DNA from: Metellina segmentata
Lineage: Eukaryota > Arthropoda > Arachnida > Araneae > Tetragnathidae
Assembly: GCA_947359465.1 (NCBI GenBank)
Contig: OX375872.1
Span: 2,586,395 to 2,650,394 of the forward strand
Direction of reading: 5' to 3'
Length of the DNA stretch: 64,000 bases
The notes beneath the pieces are model-generated. The model was not told the DNA's origin, did not search any database, and saw only the letters and a list, made by a program, of their open reading frames with translations. The translations under genes and the position numbers were made by a program. This document shows, piece after piece, positions 50,301 through 58,170 of the stretch. Position 1 is the first letter of the stretch. Every line of letters starts with the position of its first letter.

Positions 50301-52770
50301 CCGGTGCAGGACCACATGTCTGCTACCTAGCTACGTTCCGAGTACGTTTCAAGTGCTTTCATTTCAATTTACATTTTGCAATTATATAATATTTCTATAT
50401 TTTTTGCTTTGTGTATTTTTTTTCTTATCTTTTTCTGAGGTATAAACTTAAAATTGTGAATTAATTGTGTGAGAGTGTGTCTCAATTTCACTTTATCCTC
50501 ATCACTACCCTTTTTGTTACAATAATTTTATTTCTTTAGCGCTCTTCCCAATCCGGTGCAGGACCACATGTCTGCCCCCTAGTTATGTTCCGAGTACGTT
50601 TCAAGTGCTTTCATTTGAATTTACATATTGCAATTATGTAACATTTCTATATTTGTTGCTTTGTGTAATTTTTTTTCCTTACTTTATCTGCGCTAAAAAT
50701 TAGAATTGTAAATTAATTGAGTGAGAGTGTGTCTCAATTTCACTTTATCCTCATCACTACCCTTTTAGTTAGAATGATTTTATTTCTTTAGTGCCTCTTC
50801 CTAATCCGGTGCAGGACCACATGTCTGCTACCTAGCTACGTTCCGAGTACGTTTCAAGTGCTTTCATTTCAATTTACATTTTGCAATTATATAATATTTC
50901 TATATTTTTTGCTTTGTGTATTTTTTTTCTTATCTTTTTCTGAGGTATAAATTTAAATTGTGAATTAATTGTGTGAGAGTGTGTCTCAATTTCAATTTAT
51001 CCTCATCACTACCCTTTTTGTTACAATAATTTTATTTCTTTAGCGCTCTTCCCAATCCGGTGCAGGACCACATGTCTGCCCCCTAGTTATGTTCCGAGTA
51101 CGTTTCAAGTGCTTTCATTTGAATTTACATTTTGCAATTATGTAATATTTCTATATTTGTTGCTTTATGTATTTTTTTTCTTACTTTATCTGAGGTATAA
51201 AATTAAACATGTGAATTAATTTAATGAGAGTGTTGCTCATTTTCACTTTAATCTCCTCATTACCCTTTTTGTTCGAATGAATTTTTTCTTTAACTCCACT
51301 ACTCAATCCGATACCCCGCACATGTCTGCCCCCTCCCCCTAGTTTCGTCCCGAGTACGTTTCAAGTGCTTTCATTTGATTCTACATTTTGCTATTATGTA
51401 ATATTTCTATATTTGTTGCTTTGTGTATATTTTACTTATCTTTATCTGAGCTATAAAATTAAAATTGTGAATTAATTGAGTAAGAGTGTGTCTCAATTTC
51501 ACTTTATCCTCCTCACTACCCTTTTTGTTAGAATGAATTTTTATCTTTAGCGCCCCTTCCCAATCCGGTGCAGTACCACATTTCTGCCCCCTAGTCACTT
51601 TCGAGTACGTTTTAAGTGCTTTCATTTGAATTTACATTTTGCAAAGATGTACTATTTCAATATTTCTTTCTTTGTGTGTTTTTTACTTATCTTTTTCTGA
51701 GCTATAAAATTAAAATTGTGAATTAATTGAGTAAGAGTGTGTCTCAATTTAACTTTCTCCTCCTCACAACCTTTTTGTTAGAATGATTTTTTTTCTTTAG
51801 CGCCACTTCCCAATCCGGTGCAAGGCCACATGTCTGCCCCTTAGTTATGTACCGAGTACTTTTCAAGTCATTTCATATGAATTTACATTTTGCAATTATG
51901 TAATATTTCTATATTTGTTGCTTTGTGTATTTTTTTCTTATCTTTTTCTGAGGTATAAAATTAAAATTGTGAATTAATTGTGTGAGAGCGTGTCTGAAAT
52001 TCACTTTATTCTCCTCACTACCCTTTTTGTTAGAATGATTTTGTTTTCTGTAGCGCCCCTTCCCAATCCGGTGCAAGGCCACATGTCTGCCCCCTAGTTA
52101 CGTCCCGAGTACTTTTCAAGTCATTTCATATGAATTTACATTTTGCAATTATGTAATATTTCTATATTTGTTGCTTTGTGTATTTTTTTCTTATCTTTTT
52201 CTGAGGTAAAAAAATTAAAATTGTGAATTAATTGTGTGAGAGCGTGTCTGAAATTCACTTTATCCTCCTCACTACCCTTTTTGTTAGAATGATTTTTTAT
52301 CTTTAGCGCCCCTTCCCAATCCAGTGCAGGACCACATTTCTGCCCCCTAGTCACTTCCGAGTACGTTTTAAGTGCTTTCATTTGAATTTACATTTTGCAA
52401 AGATTTACTATTTCAATATTTCTTTCTTTGTGTATTTTTCACTTTTCTTTATCTGGCTATAAAATTAAAATTGTGAATTAATTTAATGAGAGTGTTGCTC
52501 ATTTTCACTTTATTCTCCTCATTACCCTTTTTGTTCGAATGAATTTTTTCTTTAACTCCACTACCAAATCCGATGCCCGGCACATGTCTGCCCCCTCCCC
52601 CTAGTTTCGTCCCGAGTACGTTTCAAGTGCTTTCATTTGAATCTACATTTTGCAATTATGTAATATTTCTATATTTGTTGCTTTGTGTATTTTTTACTTA
52701 TCTTTATCTGAGCTATAAAATTAATACTCTGAATTAATTGAGTGAAAGTGTGTCTTATTTTCACTTTATC
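47310..52770 (+). repeat. Right flank of the array: divergent monomers, some in 504-bp dimers
   Basis: From about 47310 monomers carry CCTCATCAC, GCAGGACCACATG and TACGTTCCGAG, as in the left flank. The word GGTATAAACTTAAAATTG recurs at about 47917, 48421 and 48925, and again at 50439 (slightly changed at about 50943), giving a 504-bp dimer. A block of roughly 1.2 kb is repeated at an offset near 2015 bp (CTTTTAGTTAGAATG at about 48240 and 50255). Monomers with GTTGCTC and TAACTCCACTAC (about 49207, 51227, 52495) and GCAAAGAT (about 51640, 52397) match the left-edge types. Confidence 0.85.
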
Positions 52771-52785
52771 ATGAGACACTGCTTA

Positions 52786-53150
52786 AACGTCGATTCTTTA
52801 GGGTATCTGGGTTTGGAACGAGCTGATTTCCGACACAAGTTTTGAATCGCATTCCATGTGACAGAGGCGTCAAAATCACATTCAACTCTACTACCCATGC
52901 AGTTTCATTTATTTACTTTTATACATTTGAATTTTTCACACGTCTGGAGATATAAAATTATTGTATTGGATTAATTTAACGTCAATTCCATTATTTAGGG
53001 TGTTTGGGCGTCAACTATATGATCCCCTAAAGTTTAGAATTGATAAATTACTGCATTCACATTCAAAATCACGTCCAACCGAACAGACATTTCCTTTATT
53101 TTCTATAATTTTAGAATTTGTTTGAAAAAACGTCGGCGTTTGGGAAGGAC
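52786..53150 (+). repeat. Diverged tandem repeat next to the satellite, unit about 190 bp
   Basis: AACGTCGATTCTTTAGGGTA (52787) and AACGTCAATTCC...TTTAGGGTG (about 52978) start two related units, each followed later by CAAAATCAC and a TTTATT-rich end. A partial third start, AACGTCGG...TTTGGG, is at about 53129. Around 52950 the words TATAAAATTA and GGATTAATTTA resemble the TATAAAATTA...GAATTAATTGA part of the main satellite, so it could be a remote relative. That link is tentative. Confidence 0.45.
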
Positions 53151-53355
53151 TGTATGCAGGGCTGTAAAAAGAGTGCATCCTTTAATGCTGATGGTTTATC
53201 GCAATGGCGGTGGGTATTTTTTAAACAGTGTAATGCGTCCTACCGTAGGGCTGGTATTGTACAGGATTGGTTTGAGGAACATGAAGGAGAGGTCACTTTG
53301 TTATGGTAACCTTCATAATCCCCAGAACTCAATCATATTGAGCACGGTGATTGCT
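53140..53355 (+). pseudogene. Tc1-like transposase relic (C-terminal part)
   Basis: Frame 53118-53309 reads ASYRRAGIVQDWFEEHEGEV and continues after a stop as SPELNHIEH. This matches the pattern of Tc1-family transposases, where a DNAP.H box is followed by a WFEEH-like segment and then SPDLNPIEHxWD with the last catalytic acid. The DNAP box is degraded to QCNASYR; two stops (TAA) break the segment between TLLW and SPEL. Upstream, about 53140-53230, a different frame reads MVYRNGGGYF, which may correspond to the VWGCF-like block. No inverted repeats were found. It is an old dead fragment. Confidence 0.65.
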
Positions 53356-53385
53356 AATAATTCCCATTTGGTTTGCTAAGCAAAC

Positions 53386-53513
53386 AAAATGTGAATTCAT
53401 AGCCTATTGGATAACAATCATAACGGCGTTGCCCGTGGTGTTGGTTTTCTTCGCAATCCAAATGGAAATTCGTAGCCTATTGGATAACAGCCATCACGGC
53501 GTTGCCCGTGGTC
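53386..53513. repeat. 73-bp tandem duplication
   Basis: AGCCTATTGGATAACA starts at 53401 and again at 53474. Both copies continue into ACGGCGTTGCCCGTGGT. Each contains a short dyad (CACGG-GCAACG-CCGTG on the minus strand, perfect only in the second copy). Confidence 0.85.
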
Positions 53514-54251
53514 AAATTCGAATTGCGAAGAGATCCATTCGGCGTGACGATCGCTGAGTTAAATAGAAGACATAATAACGCTCGCCAACCCCCAGTGATT
53601 GCTACACAATTCCAAAAACGATCACAATAGCCCATTGCGTTGGTCCGGTGCGACGTTAATTAAATACCTACCAAAAACAAACGCGACGTCATTGTCTAAT
53701 GCGCCCATATTCGTATTTCAAAAATAAAAAATTTACAATTTAAAAAGCAGGAAATGGAATCTGTTCTTCATAGGGAACGTCAAATTCGTATGGGAAAAAA
53801 ATAAAAGTTGCAATTTAAAAATGATTTATTTAAAGAAAATCATATTTTTAGGTATCGATCAAATGTGAAATTTTCCGCAGATTTCAAATACGTTCAAATT
53901 TTTACTCTATCTTTAACGGTCTAGGAGATAAAAAAAGAACGATATAACTAAAGTAAAACTTTGTTTTTATCGTCCACGGAAAAATCATTCCTTCGCAAAA
54001 TTAAGCGAAAACGGAAGAAAAAAAAATTAGAATCCGTGATCTTTTATGCTGTTTCCATTCTAAAGATAACTATAATAATTAATTTCAATTAAATTCGTTT
54101 TAAAATGTTCTAGATTGAATTTTAAAATTCGGCACAAAAATTTCAAAAATTGAGACTACCAGTGTGCCAAATAGCATTGCTCGAAGTGGCATAGATTCGT
54201 CAGGAACATAACATACAAACAGACAAACACTTCCTTTTATTATAGTAGAGA
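53386..54251 (-). mobile_element. Putative Helitron-like element or fragment
   Basis: On the minus strand the segment would begin at 54251 with TCTCTACTATAATAAAAGG followed by GTTTGTCTGTTTGTATG. This is the style of 5' end common in arthropod Helitrons, and the insertion falls between A and T as expected. Internally the minus strand has TTATCTCCTAGACCGTTAAA, also common in such elements. The left side carries GC-rich hairpins (CACGGGCAACGCCGTG) of the kind found near Helitron 3' ends, but I could not place a clean CTRR terminus. No Rep/helicase gene is present, so it would be non-autonomous. The assignment rests on remembered end patterns. Confidence 0.42.
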
Positions 54252-54380
54252 TTATACAATTGGATTGTTCAGACGTTTCTGACTTCTTATATAATTTTGA
54301 ATCACCACACCCATGGATTCTACACAGAAATACCGTTCCCAGCCACGCAGTTTCATTTATTTCCAATGCTACATTTGGAT
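54252..54380 (+). repeat. Further copy of the 52.8-kb repeat, right of the Helitron-like segment
   Basis: ATTGGATTGTTCAGACGTTT and GCAGTTTCATTTATTT (54347-54362) correspond to ATTGGATTAATTTAACGTCA (about 52965) and GCAGTTTCATTTATTT (52899-52914). The similarity resumes right at the proposed Helitron 5' end, as expected if that element split the repeat. Confidence 0.45.
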
Positions 54381-55814
54381 GGACCTTTCTGCAGATAATG
54401 AAATTGCTTCATCCCCGAGTCAATAATGTCTCCCTCTGCAAAGGACACGAACCAACGGAATTGATGAGAAATTATTTTTCTTCTTTTTTTATTTGAGGGA
54501 ATATCGATCTGTGGATAATTAATGATCCCCAGCTACCCGACGTGGGAGAGCTGTCGATGGCCGACTCTTGACTCCATAAATGGATGATTTTCACGTGGAA
54601 AGTGTTTTTCGACACACACCCCAGCAGATAAACGGAAACAAAGTAAAAGCTACTACTCGATCGACACTCAGGATGATTCAAAGGGGTGATAAATTAGGCG
54701 GCGTATTAATTAGGCACGACTACTCAATGGAAATCCGCTTCGTATGCTTCCTTCTGTACGATTCAATTGAAACTCTTTTAGTTGGAACGCTTGCTGAAGG
54801 TTGAATTGGAACTCTTCTCACGTCAAATAGAGAGATTACCAACATCTCTAAGAAATTTGCTAAGGACCCAATTCCTCGTGATAATGAGTAGATATCTCGT
54901 ACATCAAGATCTGGTAATGATTTGTCTGACTGACCGTTCCTTCGGGACTAATCACGAACCGTTGTGACTCTGTGACCACCAAGATCTGATCTGCTGCTGA
55001 TGCAAAATACTTCGTCTTAGTACTTTAACAATTATCAGTCATATATCCTTTGTGACTAGCAGGGCGCTATTTCTTGACGTGCACATAGCAGTAGGTTGTC
55101 GGTCTTATGATTTACACACTTGAAACAAATATGGTCCATAGGACTCAACCCCATCAGCAGATAACTTTTAACCCTTCGTAACATCCATCAAGACTTGGAG
55201 CAATTTTGATAATGACCAGATGTCCAATAATAACGACTGAATTCTGAATGATGAAGATAGTTTTTGATGCGATCTGGTGAGTTTTTCTAATAATGGAGGT
55301 ATCCGCCCATCAAGATCGAGTTTGTTTTGCTAATGACGAGAAACCTCGTCAATACTTTCAAGAGAGGTCAGGGTTAAGAAAGGCTCGATTTGTTAGTTGA
55401 AGGTCACTATTGTTGATTGTCATTGTTAAGTTAGAACTGAGCACTGTTAAGAAACCATTTGCTTGCAAACAGACTAGATGACAGTAACAAAATTTTCAAC
55501 ATTTTTTGATTCCCGGGCACCAACCCAATGGATAAAAGAAAACAAAACCAAATGCACCTCATTTATAACACTTTTAAATATTAGAAAGTGAATCCTATAA
55601 TCCGATCAACAGAAGCGTAACCTTTATTTATGCTTTCAGTAATACTTACTTTGTAATGGAGTCTTGTGACCAAATACAAGACCTTAATAAATACCTTAAT
55701 TAAGACCTTAATTAATATTAATTCCAGACCTTTATTTGGCATAACTCTAAAAATGTAAATTTGACTACACATTCCGCAGTACAATAGTACAACGGAAAAC
55801 CTTTTTGTACCCTG
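54381..55814. other. Unassigned sequence
   Basis: I see no gene with a recognisable domain. Several short frames exist (for example 54580-54804 and 54782-54967, plus strand), but none shows family motifs, and they overlap with frames on the other strand. Around 55680-55730 there is a small cluster of ACCTTAAT/TTAAGACC repeats. Confidence 0.5.
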
Positions 55815-55847
55815 GATCATGTGACCATAACTAGTGGTCACATGATC
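55815..55847. repeat. Perfect 13-bp inverted repeat with 7-bp spacer
   Basis: GATCATGTGACCA (55815-55827) and TGGTCACATGATC (55835-55847) are exact reverse complements around TAACTAG. Each arm contains TCATGTGA or its complement, an E-box/M-box type word. It could be a paired factor site or a hairpin; no gene nearby explains it. Confidence 0.8.
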
Positions 55848-57860
55848 TTTAGACTCTCCCACACGCATATACATTACGGCTCGAAATACCCGGGTACACT
55901 GTGCACATGAAAATAGCACCTAATTGTTTCCCGACAGTTAAAGAAAAGGGGTGGGGGAACGTTTTATGTTACTTTGATGTTTGAACAAAATATTAGTAAC
56001 GACCTCTTGCTCGAAAGGAATTCCTAAATACACACTACGCAAAAACAAAATAGCTGGGCCGTAACGGGTTTATACAGGAGGAAGGTTTACTTCTGTCACT
56101 GCCACCAGAACTTTCCGATGATCGAAACTTTTTGCAGATGACTCTGTTGAAGCGACTGTCACGACGGCCGGGATCACTTCACACTAGGCATACTCGCATT
56201 TCTGTAAACACCTCGTGTTTCAATAAAGTGTAAAGCCGTAGGAATTCCTGAGAATTGTCTGGCGTAACGTAAACAAATATTTTCATTATTTGCCTTTCAA
56301 TTCAGATTTTATCTACTTAAAAATGTAGTATACTCGTTTATTTTTTATGTGTTTTTGCCCACCAAAGTGTGAATATTTGTAAGTAACAATTTCGCAGAGA
56401 AAATAATTATTTAAATATTTTTATTTACTATCTACTACTAACCCATCTGAACATACCCAATAAATAAAGTAGTTTACATTACATTAATGCTCTTACATTA
56501 CGTTTTTAAAATATGCACTTAAAACGTAATCTGTGCACCTAATTTAAAAACTTAGGTGCACCTGTATTAAAAAATCTATTTCGAGGCCTGCATTACGCAT
56601 TCTTTCATAGCAAAAGTACAGAAAGTGTTAGCTTAAATTGGTTGTACCCTGTTGTGTATATATGGATGTAGAAATTTATTAAAAGTAGAAATGTTCCGTT
56701 TCAGACGTAAACAAATATTTTCAATGTATTTCTTTATGCATATAATAAAGTGTTTTTTAATATTTACTAGTACAATGAAAATAGATGGGTTTAGGAATTA
56801 ATGTATTCGAACATTTCGCGTTCTGTAATAAGACATTTTCTGACTTTATAATCAGTGTTTATCCAAAATAATGTTTCAATGAAATAATTTATTCGGGCGG
56901 TGTTTACTTTTAAAAACTGTTCATTGATAAAGACTTGAAATTATAAAAATAATAAATCACAATTTAAACATTTGGGTTGTTTTCGGTCCTAGTGATGATT
57001 TTCACAACTCAGAGATCACTCTTGTCAAGAACGTTATACGACAAATCTCTCTATATTAAAAAAAAGTTACCGCCACCGCCGCAGGATTGAAAACTGTGTT
57101 GTTTAGCTCGATTCTTAGACGGTTTTCCGAGAAAGTACTGATCGGAAAAAAACAAAATTAACATGGTTTGTTCTTCATCGTATTCCCTGGATCGGCGAGC
57201 GTAAGCGAGCATATTGCGAAGCCCTCGCTGTGACGTCATGGACCGGAAAGTGAAATTAGGATAATACGAATTATTCAGATAGTTTGACTCTGCGAAAGGA
57301 ATGGCATATGTAAAAGGAGTGTTGGTTTGCGTAGCAATCCCCGTTAGTAATGTTATAAAATTATAAGACATTATCTTATAAATGTGTATTTAAAATTGTG
57401 TTTTTTTGTGTCAAACAATTGTAAAAAAATAAAAGTTGAAGCACAAGTATTATGTATGAAATTGATTGATTCAAATATCATTAAAAAGCTTTTAATGTGT
57501 ATTAGGTAATGGGATGTTTTAAAATAATATCTTGATTTAATGAGTGTTGTAAATAATCAAATATTCGTAATCTTTCTGTAATTTGGTTATTGTGTGGCTC
57601 ACTTTTAGAGCTGTGTGCTCCGTCGTTGCTATTATTTATCTGATGCGTAATTCTCTTATTTAACTTTTTTCTATTGCATATTGTCTCTCATTCATTGGAA
57701 TTGGGGCCCAGAAATCGCAGTGATTGATTGAGTGAAAAATAACCCTCTTGTTCACCTACCTCGTGCAACTGCTGCGTAAAATCGAAGTAAAAGCTCCAAT
57801 TAAAAAGCTTGAAACTGGAATCAATGAAAGATTAACTTTGGTTACCGGAGAGTGCCTGAA
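55848..57860. other. Unassigned AT-rich sequence
   Basis: No recognisable gene. A 19-bp direct repeat, ACGTAAACAAATATTTTCA, occurs at about 56267 and 56705. A CAATAAAG word near 56220 resembles a polyadenylation signal but follows no coding frame I can support. The 106-residue minus-strand frame at 57051-57371 shows no known motif; its more GC-rich centre (57170-57240) includes TGACGTCA and may belong to an unrecognised repeat. Confidence 0.5.
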
Positions 57861-57876
57861 GTGCCTATGAGGAGGA
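57861..57876. repeat. 16-bp target-site duplication, left copy (LINE)
   Basis: GTGCCTATGAGGAGGA lies directly outside the LINE 3' tail and recurs at 63981-63996, directly outside the LINE 5' end. Confidence 0.88.
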
Positions 57877-58170
57877 TTGGATTGGATTTTGGGGTTTTAT
57901 GGCGCAAGGTCCAAAAGCGGACAAACTGCGCCAAACGCAAGATAAAAATAAATAAGAATCAATGTAAATATGAAATTATTTAATAAAAAGGGTAGATTTA
58001 TGTCTTGCGCAATATGATAAATGATTTATTTCATCATAAAATGAATATAAAAAGTATTCGTGAAGGAAAATAATACGTCATGATCTTTAACAGTCTGATG
58101 AACAATATAATAAAAAATTTACATAGCATATAAATAATAGATTATATAAGTTTTGTGATGGATAAAAGCG
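57877..58170 (-). other. LINE 3' UTR
   Basis: AT-rich sequence between the ORF2 stop (58171-58173) and the 3' end. It ends on the minus strand with CCATAAAACC, AAAATCC and tandem AATCC-like units, a typical short-repeat tail of I-group LINEs in place of a long poly(A). Confidence 0.7.
57900..57933 (-). other. Stem-loop near the LINE 3' end
   Basis: On the minus strand TGGCGCA...GTCC pairs with GGAC...TGCGCCA around a GCTTTT loop, with a small internal loop. It lies about 25-55 bases before the 3' terminus. 3'-end structures of this kind are used by some LINE reverse transcriptases to recognise their own RNA; that role is inferred here. Confidence 0.6.

Larger units (their letters stand above)
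4138..52770 (+). repeat. Satellite DNA array, ~250-bp monomer, about 190-195 copies, head to tail
   Basis: One unit of about 250 bp recurs without interruption, except for the SINE at 15904-16170, and always in the same orientation. Fixed landmarks of each unit, in order, are a T-rich run, CCCAATCCGGTGCAAGGCC, ACATGTCTGCCCCCTAG, CCCGAGTACTTTTCAAGTGC, TTTGCAACTATGTAATATTTC, TTGTTGCTTTGTGTATTTTT, ATAAAATTAAAATTGTGAA and TTCACTTTATCCTCCTCAC. The array starts inside a monomer near 4138 and stops after TTTTCACTTTATC at 52770. Units vary in the length of the T run after GTTAGAA, in small indels, and in diagnostic words defining several subtypes. No coding potential is conserved. Function is unknown; large arrays like this are typical of centromeric or heterochromatic DNA, but nothing in the sequence proves that. 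Confidence 0.97.

Noticed and set aside
4138..52770. CRISPR-like or other repeat-spacer system
   Set aside because: Units are contiguous ~250-bp monomers without unique spacers, in a eukaryotic transposon context.
4138..52770. CENP-B box in the satellite
   Set aside because: I looked for the TTCG....A..CGGG pattern in the consensus and did not find it; CCCGAGTAC words do not fit.
55581..55919. 112-residue minus-strand frame
   Set aside because: Contains a LIKVLIKVFIKV repeat produced by the local ACCTTAAT duplication and spans the inverted repeat; no family motif.
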